From positions 277,406,598-277,470,597 of the forward strand of contig CM062804.1 in assembly GCA_031772625.1 (NCBI GenBank): a DNA stretch of 64,000 bases, written 5' to 3'. The position numbers were made by a program, and so were the translations under genes. The DNA is from Pinus tabuliformis. Its lineage: Eukaryota; Streptophyta; Pinopsida; Pinales; Pinaceae. Shown piece by piece: positions 1-11,732 of the stretch (positions are counted from its first letter, which is position 1; each line of letters begins with the position of its first letter). Below the pieces are notes generated by a model, which was not told where the DNA came from, ran no database searches, and worked only from the letters and a program-made list of their open reading frames with translations.

Positions 1-372
1 ATTTGCGCCTGCAATATTCTGTTTTTTCACTGTTTTGGAGTATTTTAGCCTCCCGATATCTTCCTTCCGCCCTTCTGAGGGCTTTTGGCATATGATTGTT
101 TTCGGTCTTGGGAGGATCTTAATCCACTCTTGAAGACTTCAGGAGTGTTTTGGGTCCGTTTTTTGGGCCAAATTCCAACAAGGCTAACAAGACCATACCT
201 GGAGATTGATTGCCAACATATGACAAAAAAATCATAATACCAACCAATGTTATTCTTGACCAGGGGAGGTTATACTGAGATCCTGAACATTGTCAACTAG
301 CGCATTCGTAGGATCACCTGGCAGTTCAGTGAGATCACTAGAGGTTGAGTTTGACACCAGAAATCTCTCTAC
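1..372. other. No gene recognised at window start
   Basis: I see no coding frame or repeat boundary here. The stretch may be part of the same old repeat as the ORF that follows, but there is nothing to anchor that. Confidence 0.4.
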
Positions 373-975
373 CTAGGCCAATCGAGAATCCACATTATCT
401 AAATAGAACCTTTGGTTCTGGAGCATACGTTTGATATCCTCCAGTGAAGAGAACATATTATAGTTCTCAACTTGCTTATCTTTAAAAATTAAATGCAACA
501 AGGTGTCCATTTTTTGGTGTAGAGCCAAAGAGTTTAGGAAATTAAGCCTCCTTTTCCTGAATCTGTCAGGATTAGGAATCTTGTTCATATCATCTCTTAC
601 AACATTTGAATATGAATGATACATATGTTCCCTAGTCTCTTTAGAATCCAACAAAAGGATTTCCTTCCTCACTTCTAGAGGAACAACATCAAATAAAGTC
701 TCGACTGAATCATAAACAAAAGGGTGAATTGGTTTGAACACGACATTACCCACTCCACCCCTTAGACTTACCATTCTTTGGCGAGGAGGCATGATTATAG
801 TGGCAAGGGAACAAACGGGCCAACCACTACAATACCTTCTACTAGAGAAGCAAGAAAAAGGATGGGACCCAAATCCTTGTGACCTTGACCTAAAGATCAA
901 GAAGTCATCACCCAATTGCCACACGAGAGGACCAAATTCTAGAAAATTGTTAAACTCACCATAACACAAAGACAT
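373..975 (-). CDS. Unrecognised 200-codon ORF, possibly retroelement-derived
   Basis: This is the longest open frame in the first 2.6 kb, uninterrupted for 200 codons. I do not recognise the family. The N-terminal third is rich in Ser, Phe, Cys and Gly and may be non-coding read-through. From about residue 62 (MPPRQRMVSL) the composition becomes protein-like, with charged helical stretches such as VPLEVRKEILLLDSKETREH and a basic RFRKRRLNFLNSL segment. If real, the product probably begins at that internal Met. No signal peptide, membrane segment or catalytic motif is visible. The next identifiable feature downstream on + is element A, so this could be the relic of another retroelement. A chance ORF cannot be excluded. 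Confidence 0.3.
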   Translation of the reverse strand: MSLCYGEFNNFLEFGPLVWQLGDDFLIFRSRSQGFGSHPFSCFSSRRYCSGWPVCSLATIIMPPRQRMVSLRGGVGNVVFKPIHPFVYDSVETLFDVVPLEVRKEILLLDSKETREHMYHSYSNVVRDDMNKIPNPDRFRKRRLNFLNSLALHQKMDTLLHLIFKDKQVENYNMFSSLEDIKRMLQNQRFYLDNVDSRLA

Positions 976-2662
976 AACATAAGAAATTCCCCAAAACCAT
1001 AATAAGAAATGGAAGCTCTAAATACTCAAACAAAGGACAAGAGAAAATTCAATGCCCATATTACTCAGTGTCACTACCAAACCAAAACACGAATTTATTG
1101 AAAAGGATGTCACAGGAATTGATGTACAAGAACCCAAATTTATTGAATCAGAGTATTGCTTCAAAGTAACACATAAGCACCAAAATGAGACATTTTGATA
1201 ATGGCACACCTCTATTGATAAAGCAATAACCCTCCCAGAGACATTTAAACCTTGCACGAAAAACAATTTATCATTTACATAATTCAATGTCGAAAAAAGG
1301 AGATTGGATACCTCTAAAATTACTACCAAATATCTGGACTCAAACTAAAAGAAGAGTCAAAGGACTAATTCGGCAGGTGAGAAACAAAGCGTTGCAACCT
1401 CAAATGAAACCAAATGAAGGAGGTCAAGGATAAATCCCCACCTCCACTCCCACGTTGCACGTACTTTGGCCACATTGATGCCATAACTAAGCATTTAAAT
1501 TGAAGAGACCCCCACTTAGAAATCCCAAGTCCATCAGTTGTGTACTACCACACCTCCTCTAGGCTGAGACACCTGTGATGCATATAGCACAACTTCCAAG
1601 GAATCTCTCACTCCTCCTATGTTCACACGCCCATCAGGGAGATGTAATTTATAGATATTGGACTTGGGTAGAATAATTATTTTTTGAATCATATAAACTA
1701 AATTTAGTTAAATTAATATTTTACATATTTATATTATTCTTATAAAAAATTGTTATATATTATAAATATAAATATATGTAATATGTTGATAGGCATGTCT
1801 ATTTTGGAATAGGGTTTTCACAAATTTAATTTACTATCAATAATGTTAAGTGGATGGTAGGGGTTTAATCTTCATAGAATATTCAAGAATATTCTTAGTA
1901 GTATACAAAATTCAAAGGTTGAGATTTAGCTTCAAAGCACCCTTTTAATTGAACTTATTAATTAAATAAAATTTCTTGTGAACAATGGTCCAATGAAATA
2001 AGTTATGGTTTTTTGGGCATGTGGTGTTGATAAGCCATGGTATTGTAACAAAGGCAATTTAAAAATTAATAATTTCAATCATAAAGTGGTGTGAATGGTT
2101 AATATTTTTTTTTAAATGTGTATATGTTTAACTTATATATGAATTTTTTACTACTACTACTACTACTACTAATAATAATAATGATAATAATAATAATAAA
2201 GTATAATTTATTTAATTTTTATGATTTTTTTTAATTTTTAAAAACATGAAATATATGATGAAGTATGTCTTGTGATGATTATTATGAATTGATGCCTATT
2301 GACATTCATTTACCTTTCAATTTATATAATTATGATAAAATTTGAATAAATAAAAGTTATGTGAAATTTGTTTTGGGATATAATCGATGTTTAACTACAT
2401 AGATGACTCTTTAATCATCTACAACTTATCTATTAATCACATATAACTATGAAAGTTTCATCAAAAGGCATAAGTGTGAAGCACTAAGAGGAATTTATGA
2501 TGAGATGTAAATCGAGCAAGCTCATAAATGGATAGAGTTGTCCGTATGGTCAAATACATATCTCAAATTGTCCATATGGTCAATATGTCTATAAACCAAA
2601 TAATATTCTCCTACCATATGAGGTTTTAGAATGATAAAAGATAGAAAATAAGGATTATTCGA
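976..2662. other. Intergenic, increasingly AT-rich sequence
   Basis: No supported gene. A 103-codon minus frame at 1018-1329 has unconvincing composition and is left out. From about 1640 the sequence becomes very AT-rich, up to the edge of element A. Confidence 0.5.
2151..2200. repeat. Compound microsatellite (CTA)n-(ATA)n
   Basis: A run of CTA triplets passes into ATA/ATG triplets over about 50 bp. Seen directly in the sequence. Confidence 0.9.
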
Positions 2663-2667
2663 CATTT

Positions 2668-3067
2668 TGTAACACCCTCATCCTACATATACCCAAGTAA
2701 CTGACCAATCAGGCTAAATATGCGATGAGAGGCGACTATAATGGGATTCAACCTCCTAAGTCAACTTAAGGAAGTGGAATCGATGGAAAGACATCATACA
2801 AACCTTCCACATCAGCAACAATACTTCCAGGAGCCATCCCAACCAGACTGGGTCCCACTAAGTTCTTAGACCATTAACACCCCGAACACTCCCTTGATAT
2901 GGACAAGAGTGCGCCTGGGAGGCTCCAGACACTCCCACAACATGGATATGCATGCAGCTCAGGAACTTTCTCCTCAGACCTGTGCCTAGAACTTCGAGAT
3001 TTGTGACATTTTTTCAAGCACAGAGTCAAGGTCACTTCCCAAAACTCTATGACAAGTTAAGAAATGA
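2668..3067 (-). repeat. Element A 3' LTR remnant
   Basis: Clearly similar to 4953-5360 by eye; for example both contain the block ATAATGGGATTCAA and a later ATGGACAAG segment. Similarity fades around 3067 (5363 in the partner). If the partner LTR is about 1.83 kb, this copy is truncated. Confidence 0.7.
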
Positions 3068-3289
3068 TCAGTCCAACACTCCAACCGTCTAGTACCCTAA
3101 CCTCTAACCTCACCTCTATGATGCTACTGCGATCCATGTCTCTGTCTAGCTACATTGAAATTCATTTTTGGTGCCACATTTTCTTTCTGTTCTGCATTCT
3201 GAGGCCTTATTATTTTTGGTTTCCATTTACCTTTACCTTTATATTTCCCTTAACATCCTTGTTGTGATTCATTCTTACACTTTGACTTC

Positions 3290-4257
3290 TCATAGTTTCA
3301 ACTTCCCAATAACTTCCTCAAGTGACCGAGGCTCATCATACTCAATTTGATCTTTAAATTCTAATGGTAAACCATTTACAAATTACTAAAATTTAGCTTT
3401 CTCATCATTAAGATACAATACATATCTCAATAGCTCCAAGAACTTAGTCGTGTACTCTTCATCTATCATCGATCCAACCTTTAGCTCATAGAATTCTTTG
3501 GCCTTACCATTGTAGTGCCTTTTTGACAACTACTTCTTCCTTAAAATCCTCTTAAACTCATGCCAACTCAAATCCTCTGTCCTGATGTCTCTGACCCACT
3601 TCACATCTTCCCACCAAATATCTTCTTTACCTTTCAGAATGAAGATAATAATTATGGCCTTCATGGTTTCTATGTACTCATGAAACTCAAAGAACTTGTT
3701 CATCCCAAGTATCCACGCCTATTCATCTTCTGCTTTCTTAAAGTCTCCATCAAAAGTAGGTGGCTTTGCTTTCTTAAACTCATCTGCCAAGTATCCCCTG
3801 TCACTCCTCCTGTAACGATGATACAGATGGCGATTGTGATGTCTATCAAAACTAGAACTAGAATAATACATGTATCCATCACCTCTCCTATCTAGAGTAT
3901 CCATCAATCTTCCATCTCTAACCATGTCATCTCTATCTAGCCTGTGGCCACCATGAGTCCTATTGCCATATGGCCCATTAGTTCTATCCTCCTACCCATG
4001 GCTGATCCGAGTGGCCCTTGTTGCTGCAATTCAAACAAATTCCGAAGGAGTATTGCATTAGCCTCTACTTGTTTCTCTTGTGCCTGCATGATTTTGTCAT
4101 TATCTACCTTACAACTCCTTATTTCTTCCTTCAAGCTTCTCAATGTGTCTGTTAAGTCAAAAGAGTGCCCAACACCATGTTGCTCATATGATTCATTGGG
4201 AGAATCCTTGTAGTCTACCATCTTGCTAGTCATTTTGATCTCTTTCCTGCAAGGCAC
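3290..4257 (-). pseudogene. gag: Gag polyprotein remnant of element A (Ty3/gypsy)
   Basis: Gag would form the particle that packages retrotransposon RNA in the cytoplasm. Reading minus from 4257, an N-terminal helical region (LTDTLRSLKEEIRSCKVDN) leads to a Glu/Gln-rich segment. After a frameshift near 3930 come a basic Tyr/Arg-rich stretch and the typical gag-domain entry KKAKPPTFDG (about 3745). An in-frame TAG at about 3718 interrupts the following AWILGM block. The same frame then continues with WWEDVKW and LSWHEFKRIL, which fit the retrotransposon gag core family, and fades near 3290. At least one frameshift and several stops make it dead. No zinc knuckle, protease or RT follows before the 3' LTR. 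Confidence 0.75.
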
Positions 4258-4380
4258 ATCATGTCATCTAAACAAGATCATAATAAACCAACATAACTTA
4301 GCGTAATTCGGGGAGGATATTTCATCTGCAAGATCATCCAAATACATGTAATACATGTACAAACATATTCATAACATCAT

Positions 4381-4625
4381 ATAGACATATAACAAACAAG
4401 TGTACTGACACATAAACGTCATTTTATTTAGAGTCCAGTCATCAATGCATGACCATATCAACTACACATACCATGACCTCATGCATTACAACAAAAACCA
4501 TACATAGACATATAACAAATAAGTGTATCGACACATAAACATCATTCTAGCTAGAGTCCAGTCATTAATGCATGACCATATCACCTACACATACCATGAC
4601 CTTATTCATGACAAAAAAAACCATA
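4381..4625. repeat. Two-copy tandem repeat, about 123-bp unit
   Basis: The unit starting ATAGACATATAACAAA at 4381 recurs at 4504 with few differences. It lies in the leader of element A, between PBS and gag. Confidence 0.85.
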
Positions 4626-4937
4626 CCAATGTACACTGACAATACACAAGCATAAACAACATGTAACCAATCATACACTAATGACGACACACTTCAAAAC
4701 CACACCATCCTCTTTCACATGATGACACCACTACAACCATGACCGACACCATGCACCTGCAATAAGCATATAGACCACAAGGATGATTAACACACATGCA
4801 ACCGACATGAATTCATAACCACCACACACCACGAAATCTAGTCCAACGGGTGAACCATGCTTTGATACGCCTCTATGGTATCATATATCATGCCAAGAGA
4901 ATGAAAAATAGAAACAACTGAAAGAGAGAAAAACCAT

Positions 4938-4949
4938 GCTCTGATACCA
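4938..4949 (-). promoter_or_regulatory. Primer-binding site, tRNA-iMet type (element A)
   Basis: The minus strand reads TGGTATCAGAGC, the standard complement of the initiator Met tRNA 3' end. It lies 3 bp inside the LTR boundary at 4953 and fixes the element's orientation. Confidence 0.85.
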
Positions 4950-4952
4950 CTC

Positions 4953-5707
4953 TGTAAGACCCTCCCCACATCTACCCAATTAATCGGCCAACTCGGGTAA
5001 GTATGTGATGAGAGGCCACCATAATGGGATTCAATCTCCTTAGTCACCCTAAGGAATTTGAATCAACCGAAACACATAATACAAATCTTCCACATTAGCA
5101 ACAAAACTCCTAGGAGCCATCACAACCACTCAAGTAACTAGCCCCTGGGTCCCAGTGAGTTTTTAGACCATTAAACCCTTAGGCACTCCATTGATATGGA
5201 CAAGGGTACATCTGGGAGGCTCCAGACGCTCCCAAAACATGGATATGAATGCATATGGGGACTTTTCTCCTCAGACCTGTGCATGTGAATTTGGGATTTG
5301 TGCCATTTTTTAGGTCGAGAGCCTAGGTCACTACCCATAACTCAATGACAGGTTCAAAAATGAATTTACACAACAGAAAAATGATACATGTGTAAAAAAA
5401 TTGACAAGGTGTAGACTGGACCCCTACTAGCCATGACATGCATTTCATCAATCATGTCACAAATATGTAATCCACAGGTTTAAACAACAAATATGATCAT
5501 AGGGATCTCATACTTATCTGAGAATCGCTAAGAATAATTTTTCCCTTATATCATTAGTTGCATTATCATCTATTAGATCATAGATAGATTGTTCATTCAT
5601 TTACAAATTAAAACATTTGGAGATCCATACATCATCACTGCCATAATATATGCTTATAACTAGTAAGATAAAAACAAAAATATCAAGGCTACATCAACCA
5701 TAGAATC
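4953..5707 (-). repeat. Element A 5' LTR, first part
   Basis: Begins TGTAAGACCC beside the PBS. The first 400 bp pair with the 3' LTR remnant at 2668. It ends at the GAATC target (5703-5707) of element B and resumes at 10654. Confidence 0.65.
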
Positions 5708-7517
5708 TATTATCTCAAAATCAGACCCCTGATAGGCTGTTGATCAGGTAGACCTTGTGTAACTCTTTCAAACCAACTTTTGGCTGAGGCTTAGCCTCCC
5801 CAACCTGAGAGGGCTCTCTCACAAGATTAAGGATTTGGATAATGAATAAGATGGCTAACTCTATGAAACAAATGAACAAGTGTAAGAGGTTGAAACACAA
5901 CTAGAAAGTATTCATTGGGCTTATGGAGTCAAATATGCTTCAGTATTGAAAATAATGTTAGCTTTACATAGAAGTCAGGGCATAACAATTCAACATAAGG
6001 AGAAAACACTAGATACACATAGGACCAATACAGTTCACAAATGCATGAAGGAAATTAGAGCACTGTTAGTGATTTCTAAGTAATCACACATTCATACCAC
6101 TGTAGATAATAGGAAGACGACAAGAATTCCTTCTGATTCCTGAGAAGCAAAGCCAAGTATTGTATTACTAAAATAGAGTCTTTTCACAAAGCACAATATG
6201 AGAGCCTTTCTCAATAATTTTCCAACCCTTTGTACATTACATCTTCTTCTATATATAGAGCTCTTTAGATAACTTAGATTCCTCCTCAAGCATGAGGGGA
6301 ATTCGAATTCATCCTACTATGACACCTATTGATACTTAAAACTAACTATTAAATGCAAATGACACCTAACTAGCAGTCCTAGAGAACTAATACAACTAGG
6401 AGTGTAACTCCTTATCATGATTACAACAACCTTATCTAAGCATTTAAAGCATTCTTTGACAACTTTCAACCTCAATAAGTCGAATTTGATGAATCCTCCC
6501 ACGTGGTCATCTGACTGCTGAAGACAAACCCTAGAAATTAGGGAACATGTTTCCCTGTTTTTAGGTTTAGGATCCCTGAAAATGGCACGTGGGACAGAGC
6601 CTTTATCTCCTCATCCATGACACAGTTTTCAAAACTGAAGGAGGTTTTTGTAGTCCATGATGTATAGAACAAAAAACTCTCTTGGTTTTTTAAAATACTT
6701 CTCTAGATGTCCAGAATCTATCCTTGAAAAACACATGTCAAACAGGAAAAATCTTCTCTCTGAATTTTGGGTTTCAAATAAAGCTTATTATCTCCCAACT
6801 GAAAATACTTATGATGAAAGTGAGATAGGCTATTGTATCTGGAGAGTTGATGAAGAGAAACCTCCTTCATAATTCCAAAATACCTTTTCATGTGACCAAA
6901 AATGGATCTTGAAAAAGACTGCTAAAACCAGAAGACCAAGCTTGACTTTCAGCAGTTTCGTAGTGCAAGTTTAACCATAAATTCCTCCCAACTCAAAATG
7001 GATTTGAAGAAAATGAAAGCAGTTTTTGTATTTTGGTATATTAGGAAGAAAATCCTCTTTTATTTTTCAAAATTTAGTTCTCAGCTGCTCAGGAACCCTT
7101 TTGGAAGTTGACTAGTAAACGAAGAAAGCAGAGTTTTTTATGCTGAAACAGGGTTTTTCAGGGATTTCGTAGCGCGCTACGAAAACTCCTAGTTCAGTGA
7201 TTTCGTAGCTAGTTTCAAAATATTTCCAACATGATGTGAGATATGAATTCTAAACACCTGGTAAGGTTTCTAGGACATGGAATGAGGCTGTCAAACTTTA
7301 TTTGGAAAAGAGATATGACCTTAAAAGACTTTTAACCTTATGACCTAACCCTTAAAGCATGAAATGACCTAGAGACCCTTTAACACCATGCCTAGAAGAA
7401 GGGTTTGTAAATGAGAATGACAATAATTGTGATGAGATGACTCAAAACTTATAAGACTATGACTAGAAACAAGGCAACTTTCTAAAGCTCAGAGACAAAG
7501 ATTTTAGGGTGATAAGA
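5708..7517 (-). repeat. Element B 3' LTR
   Basis: 1810 bp and collinear with 8839-10648 with scattered substitutions. Short frames inside it (for example 6092-6289 and 6657-6872) recur in the other LTR and are not genes. Confidence 0.92.
7165..7184. promoter_or_regulatory. Perfect 20-bp palindrome in the element B LTR
   Basis: TTTCGTAGCGCGCTACGAAA is its own reverse complement. The other LTR copy (10296-10315) differs by one base. Half-site-like TTTCGTAGC motifs recur nearby in both LTRs (for example 7200 and 10087). A dimeric factor site or hairpin is inference only. Confidence 0.6.
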
Positions 7518-7754
7518 GTGGCTCCACTAGGGATAGTGTGCCCTTGTGGTATACTAAGAACTTGTAGCTCCAGTGCCGCTATCCATCCTCTAGAATAAAA
7601 CTCTGAACCTCTTCCCAATTTGCTCCTCAAGCCTTTAATGATTTCTGAATGAAGAATTCAAACTGCACCTACTGAAACAGATGCTCAATTAACCTACCCT
7701 CAGCTTATTTGCACATTCCTACCTACCCTATTAGCTGCAATTTCCACTTGTAGC

Positions 7755-8640
7755 TCAAGGAACATGAAACTTCCAATGAAGCCAATCATCGATCTGATCT
7801 GACACTTGAATCTCTTGACTGTGCTTGAAGCAAAAATGAACTAGATACTGAAATGACCAAGGCAGCATGAGGTGTAACTGTTCTTCAAGATGAACATATA
7901 ACTGGAAGGCTGAACAGTAAATCTTTTCCATGTATTTAGCTATAGGGTCAAAAAACACATGGTTAGTTTGATGATTCTCAAAACCTTCTAGTTGTGCAAA
8001 CTGATCTTCAATAACAGTGTATTCTTCCTCAATCACAAAAGAGAAAGGAAGCAACACCCTCCCCTTGCGTTCTGCCACATAAAGCTTTTGAAAAGTCTGA
8101 TCATGATCATGAAGACTATATGATTGAATTTGACCTTGTAAACCTTCAATTTCTTTCTCAATGTCCTTAGAAACTTCATCCAAAAATTTCATCTTATCTT
8201 CTGTCTTGCACTCAAATGATTTTAGATAATAATACAAGGACAAAGAAAAATTTTCATCTATTTGTTCATTAATATGATCATCATTCCATTGTTTGAAACC
8301 TTGAATTGAAGGAGAGTTTGCCACCAACTCTGATCTATCTATCCATTCCTCCAAAAACATAAACCAAAAATCTTCAAATGACTTAATAGATTTGGCAGGA
8401 AAGCTTTCAATCCACTGTTTACATTTCCCTTGAAATTAATCATAGAACAACATAATGCAAACATCCTCATGTTTGACTCTAAGAAGCTCGGTAAAATCAC
8501 AGAAATCTGATATATGCTTCAAAGTTAAACTCAAATCTTCTCCATTGAATTATGGACCATTCCTTAGAAAATATGTATCCTTGTGAAAATGATTTGGGAA
8601 ACCATGAATTCCTGAAAAATTTATGCATGCATACCTTGAA
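7755..8640 (-). pseudogene. gag: Gag-like protein of element B
   Basis: The clean part is an uninterrupted 201-codon frame at 7755-8360 starting MFLEEWIDRS. The same frame continues upstream past one stop into KCKQWIESFPAKSIKSFEDF and, further up, LTLKHISDFCDFTELLRVKH. This block (short helices, a Trp-Ile motif, then F..FW..FLEEW) resembles the core of plant retrotransposon Gag. The C-terminal half is acidic, aromatic and helical, with no zinc knuckle and no protease. The ORF has stayed largely open while the 5' segment has a stop near 8438. The family assignment rests on pattern similarity, not on a search. Confidence 0.6.
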
Positions 8641-8817
8641 GTAAGAATGGTAGCATCTGAGTTCTTCATAACTTTAGTGGAATCACCATGAATCTATGAA
8701 TTTTGAATTCTTCAACAATGGAGTCACCAAGGTAGTTTTGCAACCTCAAAAGATTTCTGAGCTCCTGCTACCTTTAGAAGTTTAGCTTCTTGATTTCGAG
8801 AATGATTAATCTTCAGA

Positions 8818-8835
8818 CTCCCGGCAGATGCACCA
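8818..8835 (-). promoter_or_regulatory. Candidate primer-binding site (element B)
   Basis: The minus strand reads TGGTGCATCTGCCGGGAG three bases inside the LTR at 8839. It starts with TGG as PBSs do. I cannot name the tRNA from memory. Confidence 0.5.
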
Positions 8836-8838
8836 AAA

Positions 8839-10648
8839 TGTTATCTCAAAATCAGACCCCTGATAGGCTGCTGATCAGGTAGACCTTGTGTAACTCTTTC
8901 AAACCAACTTTTGGCTGAGGCTTAGCCTCCCCAACCTGAGAGGGCTCTCTCACAAGATTAAGGATTTGGATAATGAATAAGATGGCTAACTCTATGAAAC
9001 AAATGAACAAGTGTAAGAGGTTGAAACACAACTAGAAAGTATCCATTGGGCTTATGGAGTCAAATATGCTTCAGTATTGACAATAATGTTAGCTTTACAT
9101 AGAAGTCAGGGAATAAGAATTCAACATAAGGAGAAAACACTAGATACACATAGGACCAATACAATTCACAAATGCATGAAGGAAATTAGAGCATTGTTAG
9201 TGATTTCTATGTAATCACACATTCATACCACTGTAGATAATAGGAAGAAGACAAGAATTCCTTCTGATTCCTGAGAAGCAAAGCCAAGTATTGTATTACT
9301 AAAACATAGTCTTTTCCCAAAGCACAATATGAGAGCCTTTCTCAATAATTTTCCAACCCTTTGTACATTACATCTTCTTCTATATATAGAGCTCTTTACA
9401 TAACTTATATTCCTCCTCAAGCATGAGGGGAATTCGAATTCATCCTACTATGACACATATTGATACTTAAAACTAACTATTAAATGCAAATGACACCTAA
9501 CTAGCAGTCCTAGAGACCTAATACAACTAGGAGTGCAACTCCTTATCATGATTACAACAACCTTATCTAAGCATTTAAAGCATTCTTTGACAACTTGAAA
9601 CCTCAATAAGTCTAATTTTATGAAGCCTCCCACGTGGTCATCTGACTGCTGAAGACAAACCCTAGAAATTAGGGAACATGTTTCCCTGTTTTTAGGTTTA
9701 GGATCCCTGAAAATGGCACATGGGACAGAGCCTTTATCTCCTCATCCATGACACATTTTTTGAAACTGAAGGTGGGTTTTGTATTCCATGATGTCTATAA
9801 CAAAAACCTCTCTTGGTTTTTTAAAATACTTCTCCAGATGTCCAGAATCTATCCTTGAAAAACACATGTCAAACAGGAAAAATCTGCTCTTTGAATTTTG
9901 GGTTTCAAATAAAGCTTATTATCTCCCAACTGAAAATACTTGTGATGAAAGTGAGATAGGATATTGTAGCTGGAGAGTTGATGAAGAGAAAAATCCTTCA
10001 GAATTACAAAATACCTTTTCATGTGACCAGAAACTGATCTTGAAAAAGACTGCTAAAACAAGAAGACCAAGCTTGACTTTAAGCAGTTTCGTAGCGCAAG
10101 TTTAACCATAAATTTCTCCCACCTCAAAATGGATTTGAAGAAACTGAAAGAGGTTTTTGTATTTTGGTATGTTAGGAAGAAACTCCTCTTTCAGTTTTCA
10201 AAATTTAGTTCTCCGCTGCTCAGGAACCCTTCTGGAAGTTGACTAGTAAACGCAGAAAGCAGAGTTTCTTATGCTAAAACAGGCTTTTTCAGGGATTTCA
10301 TAGCGCGCTACGAAAACTCCTAGTTCAGTGATTTCGTAGCTAGTTTCAAAATATTTCCAACATGATGTGAGATATGACTTCTAAACACCTGGTAAGGTTT
10401 CTAGGACATGGAATGAGGTTGTCAAACTTTATTTGGAAAAGAGATATGACCTTAAAAGACTTCTAACCTTATGACCTAACCCTTAAAGCATGAAATGACC
10501 TAGAGACCCTTTAACACCATGACTAGAAGAAGGGTGTGTAAATGAGAATGACAATAATTGTGATGAGATGACTCAAAACTTATAATATTATGACTAGAAA
10601 CAAGGCAACTTTCCAAAGCTTAGAGACTAAGATTTTAGGGTGATAACA
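8839..10648 (-). repeat. Element B 5' LTR
   Basis: 1810 bp, TG...CA ends, partner of 5708-7517. Confidence 0.92.
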
Positions 10649-10653
10649 GAATC

Positions 10654-11727
10654 CACATACAAACCAATACATTTACACATAAGATATCAAGGAAAGAACC
10701 TCTTATTAATGAACAAAAAATCCAACGCAGGATGGGACTACCACATTCCACCTGACCATAGGTTTATTGAGTCAAAACTCTGTTCAGCCGATCACCCTTG
10801 TGCCATATTCTAAGCATGAATGTGGGATGGAAACCAAAATAACAAACTAGGATATCCTCATTCTAAACAACCTCACGCTCATCAATAGAAACCAATCTTT
10901 ACCACAATCCATCCCAGATCACTAGACCATAAAATAAGCATGGATTCCACTTGATTTCTCCATGTAAATCGTGAGGAATTTTCCTGTCTCCTAGTCTCTA
11001 TGCTTTACAACAATCCACACTGGATAACTAGGCCCTAACCGACACTCTACCTTCTAGGCTTTACCATATATCCCACCATTCACAATCAAGGATTCGGCTG
11101 AAAAAAACTGTCACACCTAGAAAACTCATGCCATGACAACAAAAAACCACATGCAATACCATGCATGCCAAATCTAGCAAGGAAAAAACACATGCAATTT
11201 GATACCTGCAAAAAAACCTATTGTAGTTGCTTGATCCTGCTCTTCCTTGCTTGCTCCTTCCTTTCTCTTGCCTTCTTTGCCTTTCTTAATCCAATGCCAA
11301 AGTGCTCCAAGAAACTCTAAGTGTCCAAGAGTGAGAGAGAGAGAGAATAATGAGAGAGCTCCAAAACTGAATTGACAAAAGGTACCAATTAATCCTTAGA
11401 AGCCCTTTTATTAATGAAGCCTCTATTTTCTTCTTTTTCCATTATTTTCCTTCATTTTCCTCCTCACATGCAACCTGTGACCTTTCACCTTCCTTTTCTC
11501 CTAATTTCCATTATTTTCATAAATAAATGTGCCAAAATACTGCTTTGCCTTTCCAAATGCCTTTTCCATTTCATTTGCCAATTTCCTTAGCCACAATAAA
11601 CCAAATGAACACCCACACTAGGATGTTTAGCCCAACATTCAACTTGGAATAAGTGTCCCATCAACCATGGTTATTATTTTTCCTTTATTAACTTTTATTA
11701 CATGGAATTTTTAGCAAGGTTGTTACA
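10654..11727 (-). repeat. Element A 5' LTR, second part
   Basis: Continuation after the element B insertion, ending GGTTGTTACA with CATTC beyond. Together with 4953-5707 it gives an LTR of about 1.83 kb. A short GA-rich microsatellite (GAGAGAGAGAGAG) lies near 11333. Assignment depends on the terminal inverted pair and the imperfect target duplication. Confidence 0.55.
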
Positions 11728-11732
11728 CATTC

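Larger units (their letters stand above)
5708..10648 (-). mobile_element. Element B: non-autonomous LTR retrotransposon with gag only
   Basis: Two LTRs of 1810 bp each (5708-7517 and 8839-10648) flank a 1.32-kb interior. The exact GAATC target duplication is at 5703-5707 and 10649-10653. The right copy has canonical TG...CA ends; the left copy has decayed to TA...GA. A PBS-like sequence lies at 8818-8835, so transcription runs on the minus strand. The interior holds only a gag-like frame, so protease, RT and integrase would have to come from another element. This terminal-repeat-plus-gag layout is what has been called TR-GAG. It lies within the 5' LTR of element A and is therefore younger than A. 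Confidence 0.9.
2668..11727 (-). mobile_element. Element A: gag-only LTR retrotransposon (TR-GAG-like), split by element B
   Basis: The left end starts TGTAACACCC and the right end finishes GGTTGTTACA, an inverted pair typical of plant Ty3/gypsy LTRs. The flanks are CATTT (2663-2667) and CATTC (11728-11732), a 4-of-5 match to a target duplication. A tRNA-iMet-type PBS at 4938-4949 sets minus orientation. The 5' LTR begins at 4953, resembles 2668 onward, and is interrupted by element B. The interior holds only gag. The 3' LTR loses similarity to its partner near 3067. A deletion therefore appears to have removed everything from the end of gag through pol and into the 3' LTR. An alternative reading with about 410-bp LTRs ending near 3078 and 5375 gives no target duplication, so I favour the long-LTR reading. 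Confidence 0.7.

Noticed and set aside
5376..5380. Element A LTR ending at about 5375, with no need for a split LTR
   Set aside because: This gives no target duplication (CATTT versus GAAAA). The TGTAACA/TGTTACA ends and CATTT/CATTC flanks support the longer LTR, though not conclusively.
6092..6872. Short ORFs repeated at 9223-9420 and 9779-10105
   Set aside because: They lie in the two LTRs of element B and recur only because the LTRs are duplicates.
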